Of a stretch of DNA of 64,000 nucleotides, positions 7,442-17,427 are shown piece by piece (within the stretch, counting starts at the first letter, position 1; each line of letters opens with the position of its first letter). The stretch comes from CALMFG01 sp963674805. GTDB taxonomy: Bacteria > Bacillota > Clostridia > Christensenellales > CALMFG01. The DNA is taken from the NCBI GenBank assembly GCA_963674805.2, contig CAXXNY010000006.1, positions 162,112-226,111 on the forward strand, written 5' to 3'. The translations under genes and the position numbers were made by a program. The notes beneath the pieces were generated by a model that had not been told where the DNA came from, searched no databases, and worked only from the letters and a program-made list of their open reading frames with translations.

Positions 7442-9835
7442 ATGATTGCACCTTATCGATGGATAAAAGACTATGTTAAAACCGATTTATCGCCTGAAGA
7501 GTTGATGCCCTATCTCATAGGAACGGGAACAGGTGTCGAAGGCTTCACCTATCAGGGACAGGATATCGAAAACGTCGTGATCGGGCAGATTAAAACGATT
7601 GAAAAACATCCGGATGCGGACAAACTGGTAGTCTGCATGGTGGATGTCGGCACCGAGACCATCCAGATTGTTACCGGAGCGTCCAATGTGTTTGAGGGCG
7701 CATATATCCCGGTGGCGCTGAACGGCGCAAAATTGCCGAACGGAATGAAGATTAAAAAAGGAAAGCTGCGCGGGGTTGAATCAAACGGCATGCTGTGCTC
7801 GGGCGAAGAGTTAAACCTGACCGAAGCGCAAGTGAAAGGCGCAAGTGAACATGGCATTCTGATTTTAGAAGGCGGCACAATCGGACAGGACATCCGAAAG
7901 GCGCTTGCGATGGATGACGCGATATTCGAGTTTGAAGTCGAGGCTAACCGTCCTGACCTGCTTTCTGTGATCGGCATCGCGCGCGAAGTTGCGGCGGCGA
8001 TTGACACCGATCTTCATATGCCAGAAATCAAGTATTCAGAAAACGACGAAGACATTCATGCCTATGTGGATGTCAGCGTTTTGAACCCGGAATTCTGTCC
8101 GCGGTATATTGCGCGGGCGATAAAAAATATCAAAATAGAAGAATCGCCGGATTGGCTGAAAAAGCGCCTGCGTTCAACAGGTGTACGCCCAATCAGCAAT
8201 ATTGTTGATATAACGAACTTCATTATGCTGGAAACCGGACAGCCGATGCACGCTTTTGACGCTGCGGATATCGGCGGCGATAAAATTAATGTCAGAACCG
8301 CAAAAAAAGGCGAAATGATTACCACGCTGGACGACAAGGAAAGGACGCTGTCCGAGCGCAATCTGCTGATCTGTGACGCAGACCATCCGATCGGCATCGG
8401 CGGCATCATGGGCGGACAAAATTCTGAAATCAAAGATACGACAAAAACAGTTATTTTTGAATCGGCGAACTTCACATACGGGAATATCCGCCAGTCCTCG
8501 CGCGAACTCGGTTTATCGACAGAAGCGTCAATGCGCTATTCCAAGGGTGTTGACCCCGCTGTCGCAAAACTTGCGATGGACCGGGCACTCACTTTGGTCG
8601 AAATGCTGGGCGCAGGCGAAATCGTCGGCGGAGAAATTGACGTATTAAATTGTGATCTGACGCCGAAAACCGTGGTTGTCACGGCGGACCGGGTTAATGC
8701 ACTGCTCGGGACTAATATCCCGATTGGCGAAATGACGCGTATCTTGAACCGCCTTGAGATTGAAACCACTGATGACGGCACAACGCTGACATCGAAAATT
8801 CCGTCTTTCCGCGCAATGGATATGGGACAGGGTGCCGATATCGCCGAAGAAGTGGCGCGGATGTATGGATATGATAAAATTGAAGAAGCGCTCATGACCG
8901 GTGCGGTTGCTGCGGGCGAAATTCCGTTCCATGAATCCTGCAATGACCGGCTAAAGGCCCTTTTGGTCAACAATGGCTATTATGAGGCATCCACCTACTC
9001 ATTCTTTGGCATGTCGGAACTCGATAAGCTGAATCTGAGTGCGGACGATCCATTAAGAAAAATGGTCAGGCTGTTAAATCCGCTGGGCGAAGAGTACGCG
9101 TATATGCGATCCACCCCGATTCCGGAGATGCTGAAGGTGCTGGCACGCAACATTAACATGAAGCAAAAAGACATCCGCATGTTTGAAACCGGACGCGTCT
9201 ACCTGCCGGATAAAACGCCGATTGATGATCTGCCGGATGAAAAGGCATTCCTTTGTCTTGGCGTATCCGGAAAGGATGAGGATTTTTATACAGTTAAAGG
9301 CACGTTGGAAAACATTATTGAGGCCTTCGGTGTTAAGGAGGCCCGGTTTGAATTCGGCGGGCCGGATTATTACCACCCCGGCAGAAAAGCGGTCATTCGT
9401 GTGAATGATACGGCAGTCGGGGAATTGGGTGAGGTGCATCCTGATGTGCTGAAGAACTTCGAAGTCACTGAAAGGGCGTATATTGCGTATATCTGCCTTG
9501 ACGATCTATATCAGTATGCGGATGACACCCACGTATTCACACCGCTCCCGAGATATCCGGCAGCCGAGCGCGATATCGCACTGATTGTAAAAGACGGCGT
9601 AGAAGCAGGCGTGCTGGAAGCGCTGATTCAGCAAAACGGCGGCAGCTATCTTGAAAGCACTGTGCTGTTTGATGTCTATAAAGGCAAACCGTTGGCGGAT
9701 GATGAAAAGAGCATCGCATTTTCGATGATTTTCAGAGCGCCCGACCGGACGCTGACTGATGAAGAGGCAAATGAGGCAGTCGGACGGATAACGTCGGCCG
9801 CAAAAGCCGCATTTAATGCAGAAATAAGGCAATAA
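7442..9835 (+). CDS. pheT: Phenylalanine--tRNA ligase beta subunit
   Basis: 797 residues, the full bacterial length. Order of domains: B1 and the EMAP/OB-like tRNA-binding domain near the N terminus (the NVVIGQIKTIEKHPDADKL segment), B3/B4 editing domain, B5 (DNA-binding-like fold), the catalytic-like core without class II activity, and the C-terminal ferredoxin-like anticodon-binding domain. GAGG Shine-Dalgarno in the gap after pheS. Terminator immediately downstream. Confidence 0.97.
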   Translation: MIAPYRWIKDYVKTDLSPEELMPYLIGTGTGVEGFTYQGQDIENVVIGQIKTIEKHPDADKLVVCMVDVGTETIQIVTGASNVFEGAYIPVALNGAKLPNGMKIKKGKLRGVESNGMLCSGEELNLTEAQVKGASEHGILILEGGTIGQDIRKALAMDDAIFEFEVEANRPDLLSVIGIAREVAAAIDTDLHMPEIKYSENDEDIHAYVDVSVLNPEFCPRYIARAIKNIKIEESPDWLKKRLRSTGVRPISNIVDITNFIMLETGQPMHAFDAADIGGDKINVRTAKKGEMITTLDDKERTLSERNLLICDADHPIGIGGIMGGQNSEIKDTTKTVIFESANFTYGNIRQSSRELGLSTEASMRYSKGVDPAVAKLAMDRALTLVEMLGAGEIVGGEIDVLNCDLTPKTVVVTADRVNALLGTNIPIGEMTRILNRLEIETTDDGTTLTSKIPSFRAMDMGQGADIAEEVARMYGYDKIEEALMTGAVAAGEIPFHESCNDRLKALLVNNGYYEASTYSFFGMSELDKLNLSADDPLRKMVRLLNPLGEEYAYMRSTPIPEMLKVLARNINMKQKDIRMFETGRVYLPDKTPIDDLPDEKAFLCLGVSGKDEDFYTVKGTLENIIEAFGVKEARFEFGGPDYYHPGRKAVIRVNDTAVGELGEVHPDVLKNFEVTERAYIAYICLDDLYQYADDTHVFTPLPRYPAAERDIALIVKDGVEAGVLEALIQQNGGSYLESTVLFDVYKGKPLADDEKSIAFSMIFRAPDRTLTDEEANEAVGRITSAAKAAFNAEIRQ

Positions 9836-9840
9836 AACAT

Positions 9841-9875
9841 AAGCCGTAAGGGACAATGCCCTTTACGGCTTTTCA
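9841..9875 (+). terminator. Terminator of pheST
   Basis: Near-perfect 12-bp stem AAGCCGTAAGGG with CCCTTTACGGCTT (one bulge) followed by TTTT. Confidence 0.85.
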
Positions 9876-9906
9876 TTTTATTTACACAAAATATACAACT
9901 ATTCGT

Positions 9907-9934
9907 TTGACCGGTTGATATTATGTGATAAAAT
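9907..9934 (+). promoter_or_regulatory. Possible promoter of the sulfotransferase-like gene
   Basis: TTGACC (9907-9912), 16 bp, TAAAAT (9929-9934). Confidence 0.4.
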
Positions 9935-9971
9935 ATCAATGGAATAATTGTATATTAATTGGAGAAGAACA

Positions 9972-11090
9972 ATGAGCCCGAATAATAACAGTGCTATGCA
10001 CTATCTGCAGTGCGGGAATCTGAGAATGATTCTCGGCATGCTGTGGGAGAACCGAAGACGTTTATCAGCAAAGGAAGCGCCCAAGATTGCACAGGTTTTG
10101 TTTATGAGCCTGGTTTTATCGCCGGTGGCTTTTTTTGAGAATCTGTTCCATGCACGGAAAATCGCAAATACAAAGATAGAAAAACCGCCGATCTTCATCG
10201 TAGGCCACTGGCGGAGCGGTACGACTTACCTGACCAGCATCATGACACAAGACGATTCGAAAAGTTACTTTAAAGCGGAGCAGACCTTTTCTTTCCCAGT
10301 TTTTTTAACACTTGGGAATGCGCTTAAAACCATTTATCGAAAGGTGTTACCCAAAAAGAGGCCCATGGACAACATGAAAATGGGCACTGACGAACCGCAG
10401 GAAGAAGCATTTGCGCTGGCAACCATGATCGAGGAATCCATCGTGCATATGATGAGTTTTCCGAGCAATGCGCGTTTCTATGCAAAGTGTGCATTTTACA
10501 GTGAGCTTCCGGAAAGAAAGCGCAGAAAGCTGCGCCGGAATTACCTTAAAATCGTTAAAAAGCTGACCTACTATACTGGCGGCAAGCAGTTAATCTTAAA
10601 GAGCCCGGAAAACACGGCAAGAATCGATATGCTGCTGGAGCTGTTCCCGGATGCAAAATTCATCCACATCTACCGGAATCCCTACAGCGTCTTCCCGTCC
10701 ACGGTCGGGATGTTTAAAAAACTGTTTCCGATTTTCAGCCTTGAAGACATCACAAAACACCCGGACGAACTTGTTGACAATGTTATCTTGGATATCTACG
10801 AAAAGTTGTACACCCAATACTTACGGGATAAAGCGTTGATTCCGGAACATAACCTGATTGAAATTAAGTATGAGGATTTCGTTCAAGATCCGATGCATTA
10901 TATGAAGCGGGTTTATGAAGAACTTGATATCGAAGGATATGCCGAACAAAAAGGCAACTTCGAGGATTATATCAATGCACAGTCCGGATACCGGACCAAC
11001 AACTATAAGATCGATACCATCAATAAGAAGCGGCTGAACAAACGGTTATTCTTCTTGTTTAAGAAGTTTGGTTATAAAATGGAAGCATAA
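9972..11090 (+). CDS. Sulfotransferase family protein
   Basis: Predicted PAPS-dependent sulfotransferase. The 5'-phosphosulfate loop reads FIVGHWRSGTTYL (about residues 70-82), and the 3'-phosphate-binding segment is LKSPEN....FPDAKFIHIYRNPYSVFPS near residues 205-245. A C-terminal YEDFVQDP motif fits the same family. The start at 9972 has GGAGAAG 5 bp upstream; an in-frame upstream ATG at 9948 has none. Acceptor unknown: carbohydrate, lipid or a small molecule are all possible. It is a monocistronic unit between two terminators. No sulfate activation genes are nearby. Confidence 0.82.
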   Translation: MSPNNNSAMHYLQCGNLRMILGMLWENRRRLSAKEAPKIAQVLFMSLVLSPVAFFENLFHARKIANTKIEKPPIFIVGHWRSGTTYLTSIMTQDDSKSYFKAEQTFSFPVFLTLGNALKTIYRKVLPKKRPMDNMKMGTDEPQEEAFALATMIEESIVHMMSFPSNARFYAKCAFYSELPERKRRKLRRNYLKIVKKLTYYTGGKQLILKSPENTARIDMLLELFPDAKFIHIYRNPYSVFPSTVGMFKKLFPIFSLEDITKHPDELVDNVILDIYEKLYTQYLRDKALIPEHNLIEIKYEDFVQDPMHYMKRVYEELDIEGYAEQKGNFEDYINAQSGYRTNNYKIDTINKKRLNKRLFFLFKKFGYKMEA

Positions 11091-11104
11091 AGCGAATACC
11101 ATTA

Positions 11105-11131
11105 AAAGGGCGGAGATTCCGCTCTTTTTTT
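11105..11131 (+). terminator. Terminator after the sulfotransferase-like gene
   Basis: Stem AAAGGGCGGA with TCCGCTCTTT, short loop, then a run of T. Confidence 0.8.
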
Positions 11132-11147
11132 ATGCTTTTTGCGATAC

Positions 11148-11176
11148 TTGCGAAAAAGACTGGAATATTTTATAAT
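11148..11176 (+). promoter_or_regulatory. Promoter of zapA-mutS2
   Basis: TTGCGA (11148-11153), 17-bp spacer, perfect TATAAT (11171-11176). Confidence 0.65.
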
Positions 11177-11261
11177 CTATGTGTATGTATTATGCGTATG
11201 TTTAATAAGAATACACAAGATATTGTGAAAAAGCGGAAATCTGCCGTATGAGGATAGGGTT

Positions 11262-12272
11262 ATGAAAAATCGCGTAAAATTATTGATTGCATCACGCAGT
11301 TATACAATTATCGGTGAAGACAGCGAGGAACACATCAACAAAGTCGGTAAGCTTGTGGACGCACGGGTGAAGGAGATGGCGGACGCTTATCCGGAGCTCA
11401 GCAACGCGGACCGCGCCGTTCTGGCGGCGGTGAATGTCGCGGACGAACACATTAAAACCCGTGAAAAACTGATGCGGATGGTCGAAACCTTAAACCAGTC
11501 CGAACAGGAACTCCACCAAAAGCTGGAACAGCTCAGCCAGGAAGTGGAGGAGCTGAAACTGAATCTGGAAGAGGCCGAAAAGCAGAAAGCAGAGCTGGAA
11601 GCGGCTGCCGTGATTGAAGACGAAGACCCGGAAGAGGAAATAGAAGTGGTCTTTGATATGGGCAGACACCAGGAAAACCGCGACAGCGCAGGGATAAGCG
11701 ATATGTTCGGCTCGTCGGATGTGGAAGAAACGGCTGAGGACACGACGGAAGAAACGGCGTACGATGACGATATAGATGACCCGCTGGAAGAGGAGACTGA
11801 TGAGGGAGACGCCGAAGACTCCGAAGACGCGGAAGAGGAATCAGACCTTGATGATTGGGATGGTGTCGGGTATTTACGCGAAGAGCCGAATCCAAGCGAG
11901 GATGACGCTTTGTTGTTTGGAGACGACGAACCGGGCAGTGCGGACAAGGACGAAATAGAAGAAGAACTGGACGAAATCGAAGCGGAGGATGAAGACGCCG
12001 GTCAAGAGGATGATGAATCAGAAGATGAGGAAGACGAAGAAGATGAGGATCCGTTAGACCGGTTTGCGGATGAAGCGGAATTGGAATCGCCGGAGGTGCC
12101 GGAAACGGACGAAATGATGCCGGTGGATTCAGCGGACTGGCAGCCGGAGGAACCGGGGGTCCACCAAACCAGCTTTGACTTCGGGGACGAGCCGGAAACG
12201 GAGGAAGAAGAACTATACCCTGATACGAGTCTGCTGGATGATAACCGCTATGATGGGTACAAAGAAGACTGA
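11262..12272 (+). CDS. zapA: Cell division protein ZapA with a very long acidic C-terminal tail
   Basis: ZapA binds and bundles FtsZ at the division ring. Residues 1-70 are a normal ZapA domain (RVKLLIASRSYTIIGED..., DARVKEMA..., NADRAVLAAVNVADE), followed by a coiled coil to about residue 115. Bacterial ZapA proteins are normally near 80-130 residues; this one is 336. The last about 215 residues are low-complexity and extremely rich in Glu and Asp, with stretches such as EEDEEDEDP, and should be disordered. mutS2 follows as in many Clostridia, which supports the ZapA call. A small terminator-like hairpin separates the two genes. Confidence 0.85.
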   Translation: MKNRVKLLIASRSYTIIGEDSEEHINKVGKLVDARVKEMADAYPELSNADRAVLAAVNVADEHIKTREKLMRMVETLNQSEQELHQKLEQLSQEVEELKLNLEEAEKQKAELEAAAVIEDEDPEEEIEVVFDMGRHQENRDSAGISDMFGSSDVEETAEDTTEETAYDDDIDDPLEEETDEGDAEDSEDAEEESDLDDWDGVGYLREEPNPSEDDALLFGDDEPGSADKDEIEEELDEIEAEDEDAGQEDDESEDEEDEEDEDPLDRFADEAELESPEVPETDEMMPVDSADWQPEEPGVHQTSFDFGDEPETEEEELYPDTSLLDDNRYDGYKED

Positions 12273-12294
12273 TAAACATAGGGAATAAAACAGC

Positions 12295-12321
12295 AAGGGG
12301 CGTTCGACCGCTCCTTTTTTT
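12295..12321 (+). terminator. Hairpin with T run between zapA and mutS2
   Basis: AAGGGGCG pairs with CGCTCCTT (one G-T) and is followed by seven T residues; 23 bp before mutS2, so read-through must occur or mutS2 has its own promoter. Confidence 0.65.
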
Positions 12322-12343
12322 GGAAGAGATAGGAACAATATAA

Positions 12344-14704
12344 ATGGATCAACGTGTCATACGTATATTAGAATTCGATAAAATCCGCCAGATGCTGGCC
12401 GAAAAGGCGGTATCCGAACTCGGCAGGCAGCTGGCGCTGAAACTAAAGCCGGCAACAGACATTAATAGCGTCACCGCCTTAATGGAAGAGACCAAAGAGG
12501 CGGAAAGCATTCTGATGCGCTATTCGAGCGCACCGCTGATGTCTTTCAGCGATGTGAAAAGCGAGGTCAAGCGCCTGGAAACACAGGGTGTTTTGAACTG
12601 CAAAGAACTGCTCAGATTAAACGGTGTATTCAAGGCCGCGAAAACTGCGAAGGCGAATATTAAAAAAGACAATGAGGGCCAAATCCGCATCCTGCCAGAA
12701 ATGGCCGGCCGTTTATTTTTTGACGGGGCGTTTATACAGCGGATTGACAACGCAGTTCTGGATGAGACCCATCTGGCGGACGGAGCATCGGACGAACTGT
12801 TCCGCTTAAGGCGCGCGCTCAACCGCGAGAATGATAAATTGCGGGATAAACTGTCGTCGCTGGCCAAAGACGAGCATATCAGCCGCTACCTTCAGGACGC
12901 CATTGTCACCAGCAGGAACGGGCGCTATGTGGTGCCGGTGAAAGCCGAACATAAAAAGGATGTCAAAGGATTGGTGCATGACCAGTCCGCGAGCGGACAA
13001 ACGCTGTTTATTGAGCCGGAAAGCGTCGTAGAGGCAAATAATAAAATACGGGAACTGGAAGCCGAGATTAAGGCGGAAGAACACCGTATTCTGGCTGAGC
13101 TCAGTGCGGCGGCCGCGCCGTATTATGACGCTTTTGCCGCAGATACCGAGATTCTGGCGTATCTTGATCTTGTATTTTCGAAAGCGAGCCTTGCCGGAAG
13201 CATGAAGGCCTCACCGCCGGAATTCAACGAAGACGGCATTCTGCATATTAAGTCCGGACGGCATCCGCTGGTCAATGCGAAAACAGTCGTGCCGGTGACG
13301 ATCATGATCGGCGGGGACTATACGGCGCTGATTGTGACCGGACCGAATACAGGCGGCAAGACGGTGTCACTCAAGACCTGCGGGCTTTTTCAGCTGATGG
13401 CGCAGTCCGGGCTGTTTCTGCCGGCGCTGGCGAGTACCACACTGCCGGTGTTTAAGCGCATCTTTGCGGATATCGGTGATGAACAGAGTATTGAGCAGAG
13501 CCTGAGCACGTTTTCATCGCATATGGCTAATATCATCCCGATATTAAAAAATGCGAAAACCGGTGCACTGGTGCTATTGGACGAACTCGGTGCGGGCACC
13601 GATCCGGCCGAAGGCGCGGCGCTTGCGATGAGCATCCTGGAAGAAGTGAAAAACAACGGTGCGTATGTGATGGCGACCACGCATTATAGCGAAATTAAGG
13701 CGTTTGCGATGGCTGAGCCCGGATATGAGAACGCCAGCATGGAGTTTGATATCAAAACCTTATCGCCGACTTACCGGCTTAAAATGGGGATTCCGGGGCT
13801 GTCAAATGCATTTGAGATCAGCCGGAAGCTGGGCATATCAGACCATGTCGTGGCGCGGGCAAAATCCCATATGACCGAAGAGCGCACCCGTTTTGAACAG
13901 CTGCTCAATGAGGCGGCGGCATCCGAAGAGGAAGCGCGCAAAAAAATAGAACAGGCTGAAGACTTTAAGCGTAAATCACAGTCCTTAAAAGATAAAGCAA
14001 AACTGCAGCAGGAAAAAGCGGAAAAGCAGGAAAAAGCAATCATCCGCAAGGCAAAAGAAGAAGCGGCGGAAGTGATTAAGGCGGCGCGCGAAGAGGCTGA
14101 AGCCGTAATCAGCAGCCTGAAAAAAGCAAGGCCGGAAAACGAACGCGAATTAACACAGGCTATTCAGTCCGCCCGGTCGGCACTGGAGCAGCAGCGGCAG
14201 GCATTGTCGGATGGTATCAAGGATATGGATAAACCCGGAACGCCGGGCGAGATGCAAATCCAAGTCGGCGACGAAGTCAAACTGATCGGTGTCGGCACAA
14301 AAGGTACGGTGCTTGAAGCGCCCGACAACAAAGGCATCTTTCAGATTCAAGCCGGCGTGATGAAGCTGAGCGCCCATGTATCAGAGATAGAGAGCATTAA
14401 ACCCGCTGAAAAGACTCAAATTAAAGCAACCTCCAGGCTGGTTAAGCAGGCGCCGTCACAGGCGAAAATGGAGATTGATATCCGCGGGCTCACCATAGAC
14501 GAAGGCATAATGGAGCTGGACCAATACCTGGATGAAATGTTTTTATCGGGATTAAAAGAGGTCAGCATCATCCATGGAAAAGGTACAGGGAAACTGAGAG
14601 CCGGTATCCATGAGTTCATTAAACGCCACAAGCACGTCGCATCATACCGGTTAGGCACATTCGGAGAAGGAGAAACGGGTGTAACGATTGTAACTTTGAA
14701 ATGA
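12344..14704 (+). CDS. mutS2: Endonuclease MutS2
   Basis: 786 residues. Core/lever region, then the MutS-type ATPase with Walker A TGPNTGGKTVS (about residue 330), Walker B LLDELGAGTDP (about 410) and the TTHY segment, a long charged coiled coil (about 515-630), a KOW-like segment and the C-terminal Smr nuclease domain with DIRGLTIDEG and IIHGKGTGKLR. Lacks the MutS mismatch-recognition domain, as expected for MutS2. Known roles in the family are suppression of recombination and rescue of collided ribosomes. Confidence 0.95.
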   Translation: MDQRVIRILEFDKIRQMLAEKAVSELGRQLALKLKPATDINSVTALMEETKEAESILMRYSSAPLMSFSDVKSEVKRLETQGVLNCKELLRLNGVFKAAKTAKANIKKDNEGQIRILPEMAGRLFFDGAFIQRIDNAVLDETHLADGASDELFRLRRALNRENDKLRDKLSSLAKDEHISRYLQDAIVTSRNGRYVVPVKAEHKKDVKGLVHDQSASGQTLFIEPESVVEANNKIRELEAEIKAEEHRILAELSAAAAPYYDAFAADTEILAYLDLVFSKASLAGSMKASPPEFNEDGILHIKSGRHPLVNAKTVVPVTIMIGGDYTALIVTGPNTGGKTVSLKTCGLFQLMAQSGLFLPALASTTLPVFKRIFADIGDEQSIEQSLSTFSSHMANIIPILKNAKTGALVLLDELGAGTDPAEGAALAMSILEEVKNNGAYVMATTHYSEIKAFAMAEPGYENASMEFDIKTLSPTYRLKMGIPGLSNAFEISRKLGISDHVVARAKSHMTEERTRFEQLLNEAAASEEEARKKIEQAEDFKRKSQSLKDKAKLQQEKAEKQEKAIIRKAKEEAAEVIKAAREEAEAVISSLKKARPENERELTQAIQSARSALEQQRQALSDGIKDMDKPGTPGEMQIQVGDEVKLIGVGTKGTVLEAPDNKGIFQIQAGVMKLSAHVSEIESIKPAEKTQIKATSRLVKQAPSQAKMEIDIRGLTIDEGIMELDQYLDEMFLSGLKEVSIIHGKGTGKLRAGIHEFIKRHKHVASYRLGTFGEGETGVTIVTLK

Positions 14705-14712
14705 GGTGTGAG

Positions 14713-15147
14713 ATGGTTATTGTAAGTGCTTGTTTAGCAGGAAGGAAGTGCCGGTATAACGGACAGCACGCTTCCGATGAAGCGGTCATCAAAATGGTGG
14801 AAGAGGGTAAAGCGGTCACTGTCTGCCCCGAAGAAATGGGCGGACTGAAGACACCGCGCATTCCGTGCGAGATTCTGGGCGGAGACGGCAGGGACGTGCT
14901 TGAAGGCCGCGCGATGGTGATTGACCAGACCGGAAGAGACCAGACAAAAGCGTTCATTAAAGGCGCAAAAGCTGTGTTAAAAGCGGCTGAAAGCTGCGGG
15001 GCAAAAAAGGCGATTTTAAAAGGGATCAGCCCGTCCTGCGGATCGACACAGATTTACTGCGGCAAGTTCAACGGCGAAAAGAAAGCGGGCATGGGTGTGA
15101 CAGCCGCATTGTTAACAGAAAACGGGATAATCGTGCGGGAAATTTAA
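14713..15147 (+). CDS. DUF523 domain-containing protein
   Basis: 144 residues. Typical DUF523 start MVIVSACLAGRKCRYNG, a VCPEEMGGLKTPR segment and a C-terminal ISPSCGSTQIY; the spaced cysteines (two near the N terminus, one in SPSCGS) are conserved in the family and could bind metal. Function of the family is not known to me. The start at 14713 is preferred over 14701 because GAGGTG lies just before it. Translationally coupled to mutS2, whose stop codon overlaps the Shine-Dalgarno region. Confidence 0.85.
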   Translation: MVIVSACLAGRKCRYNGQHASDEAVIKMVEEGKAVTVCPEEMGGLKTPRIPCEILGGDGRDVLEGRAMVIDQTGRDQTKAFIKGAKAVLKAAESCGAKKAILKGISPSCGSTQIYCGKFNGEKKAGMGVTAALLTENGIIVREI

Positions 15148-15273
15148 CAAGTTCCTGGCTATCCTGTGAATATTCGGTTAAACTTGAATATAACATCTTT
15201 ATAATGTATAGCAGATAGGATATATTGTAAAAAAGATATTGTTTGAAATGAAAAACGTAAAGAGGTGTTTAGG

Positions 15274-15957
15274 ATGAAAAAAGATCTGGTCTTGTTGATT
15301 GACGATGATAAAAATATCTGCAACATGGTCAGAATGTATCTGGAAAAAGACGGATACGATGTGGAAATTGCCTATGACGGCGTCGAGGGATTAAAGCGGT
15401 TTAGCGAACGGAAACCGGATCTCATCCTGCTTGATATTATGATGCCGGGCAAAGACGGCTGGGAAGTTATCAGGGAAGTCCGGGCAAAAGCCAGCGTCCC
15501 CTGCATCATGCTTTCTGCAAAGGGTGAAACCTTTGATAAGGTGCTGGGGCTTGAACTGGGGGCGGACGATTATATTACAAAGCCCTTTGAGCCCAAGGAA
15601 CTTTTAGCGCGCGTTAAAGCGCTGCTGAGGCGCACGAAAGAAAGCCAGACCGAAGAAACTGAACTTACTTTCCAGGATCTTTCGATTAATATCGCCAACT
15701 ATAAAGTGGTGTTTAACGGTAAAGAACTGGAAATGCCGCCGAAGGAAATTGAGCTGCTTTATTTCTTAGCGCTTAAGCAAAACCGTGTGTTTACACGCGA
15801 ACAGCTGCTCCAGCAGGTTTGGGGATTTGACTTTTTCGGCGATTCAAGGACAGTGGATGTGCATATCAAGCGTATCCGTGAAAAGCTTTTTAACGAGGAT
15901 AAAAACTGGCAGATTAAAACCGTATGGGGAGTAGGCTATAAATTTGAGGTCAGCTGA
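15274..15957 (+). CDS. OmpR-family response regulator
   Basis: 227 residues. Receiver domain with acidic pocket IDDD (residues 9-12), phosphoacceptor Asp54 in ILLDIMMPG, and the KPF lysine; C-terminal winged helix with RVFTREQLLQQVWG and TVDVHIKRIREKL, an OmpR/PhoB DNA-binding domain. The ATG at 15274 is preferred over an upstream GTG because AGAGGTG precedes it. The stop overlaps the kinase start (TGATG), so the pair is translationally coupled. The arrangement regulator-kinase-HtrA suggests an envelope-stress system of the CiaRH/CssRS kind; this is inference from context. Confidence 0.93.
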   Translation: MKKDLVLLIDDDKNICNMVRMYLEKDGYDVEIAYDGVEGLKRFSERKPDLILLDIMMPGKDGWEVIREVRAKASVPCIMLSAKGETFDKVLGLELGADDYITKPFEPKELLARVKALLRRTKESQTEETELTFQDLSINIANYKVVFNGKELEMPPKEIELLYFLALKQNRVFTREQLLQQVWGFDFFGDSRTVDVHIKRIREKLFNEDKNWQIKTVWGVGYKFEVS

Positions 15958-17399
15958 TGTTTAACTCGATCTTTGGCAGGCTGCTGACGACTTGTGTTCT
16001 GGTTATTTTGATTTCGCTTCTGCTGGCGGTTTCACTGTCGGCTTATTTGATTCGAATGGAATACCTGGAAAGTGTATCCGACAACATGGAAGCCTACCGG
16101 TCGGAGATAAACGACAGCTATCTCGACACACAAATGCCTTCGGTCTCCAACATTGCGTTCTTTAATAAAAACGTGCAATATGTATCGGAGCAGCAGATTC
16201 TGCTGGTCGTGTTTGACCAGCACGGCGGTATCTGGTGGTTTGCACCGAAAGAGATTATCGCGGATGTGGCGATAGATTTAAAAGACAGGGATTTTGTCCT
16301 GATGCGGGCAGCAGCGCTGTCAGGAGAAAAAACCTCGAAGATTATTCAGCAGGATAAGGTGATGAATGTGCCCGTGGTCGGGTATGCCGCACCATTGCTG
16401 GATGAGAAGGGCACCGTGGTCGGCGCGGTGGCCATGTATAAAGCATTGGGCGAGCTGGATGTATTGTTCGGCTCCGTGAACAAGCAATTTATCATATCGG
16501 CGGTGTTGTCGTTTGCGGTGGCGTTTGTACTGATCTGGGCGATTGCGCGGTCCATTACCCGGCCGATTAACTATATGACGCGCTCGGTAAAACGGATCGC
16601 AACCGGAGACTATTCCGCCAGGGTGAATTATACCGGGGAAGACGAAATATCCTATCTTGCGAATGCGTTTAACGAGATGGCGGGGGACCTTGAAAAACAT
16701 GAAGCGCTCAGGAATTCGTTCGTCGGGAATGTCTCGCACGAGCTGAGAACTCCTCTGACATCAATCACCGGCTTTATACAGGGAATCATGGACGGTACGG
16801 TTCCGGAATCGGAGAAGGAAAAATACTTGGATATCGCATTGTCAGAAACCAAGCGCCTGAATGCGTTGATTACAGACCTGATGGAGCTGTCAAAACTTGA
16901 GTCGGGGAAGTTCCCGATCAGGCTGACCGCCTTTGATATTAATGAACTGCTGCGCATCACGCTGATATCATTTGAACAGCGCATTGACAGCAAAAATCTG
17001 AATGTTGACATCGACTTTGAAGCGGATAACATTTATGTGGCTGCCGATAAAGATAAAATCACCCAAGTGGTAACGAATATCATCGATAATGCGGTTAAGT
17101 TTAATAAACAAAACGGGGTATTGAGAATTAAAGTCAATCTCATCAAAGACAAGGTTTATGTCCGGATTACCAACACCGGAGAACCGATTGCAGAAAAGGA
17201 CAAAGACTTTGTGTTTGAAAGATTCTATAAAGCGGATCAATCCCATAACCGGGATATTCCGGGTACAGGCATCGGCCTGTCATTGGTGAAAAAAATACTG
17301 GCACAGCACGGCGAAAGGATTTGGATTGAGGACACAGCAAGGGAAACGACATTTGCCTTTACGCTGGAAAGCGCCAGAGGATTTCAACAAAACAATTGA
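15957..17399 (+). CDS. Sensor histidine kinase (HAMP, HisKA, HATPase)
   Basis: 480 residues in the membrane: TM1 about 8-32, an extracellular sensor region about 33-176, TM2 about 177-198, HAMP about 199-250, dimerisation/phosphoacceptor domain with His261 in NVSHELRTPLTS, then the ATPase with N box (IIDNAVKFN), and G boxes ending GTGIGLSLVKKI. Partner of the upstream regulator; HtrA follows after 28 bp. The signal sensed by the about 145-residue outer domain is unknown. Confidence 0.93.
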   Translation: MFNSIFGRLLTTCVLVILISLLLAVSLSAYLIRMEYLESVSDNMEAYRSEINDSYLDTQMPSVSNIAFFNKNVQYVSEQQILLVVFDQHGGIWWFAPKEIIADVAIDLKDRDFVLMRAAALSGEKTSKIIQQDKVMNVPVVGYAAPLLDEKGTVVGAVAMYKALGELDVLFGSVNKQFIISAVLSFAVAFVLIWAIARSITRPINYMTRSVKRIATGDYSARVNYTGEDEISYLANAFNEMAGDLEKHEALRNSFVGNVSHELRTPLTSITGFIQGIMDGTVPESEKEKYLDIALSETKRLNALITDLMELSKLESGKFPIRLTAFDINELLRITLISFEQRIDSKNLNVDIDFEADNIYVAADKDKITQVVTNIIDNAVKFNKQNGVLRIKVNLIKDKVYVRITNTGEPIAEKDKDFVFERFYKADQSHNRDIPGTGIGLSLVKKILAQHGERIWIEDTARETTFAFTLESARGFQQNN

Positions 17400-17427
17400 T
17401 TAGCGTAAGCTAAAGGAGGAAACTAAA

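Noticed and set aside
11387..12279. Long antisense frames opposite the acidic ZapA tail
   Set aside because: The tail is made of GAA/GAC/GAG codons, so the opposite strand reads as Ser/Pro-rich without stops. No ribosome site and no family resemblance.
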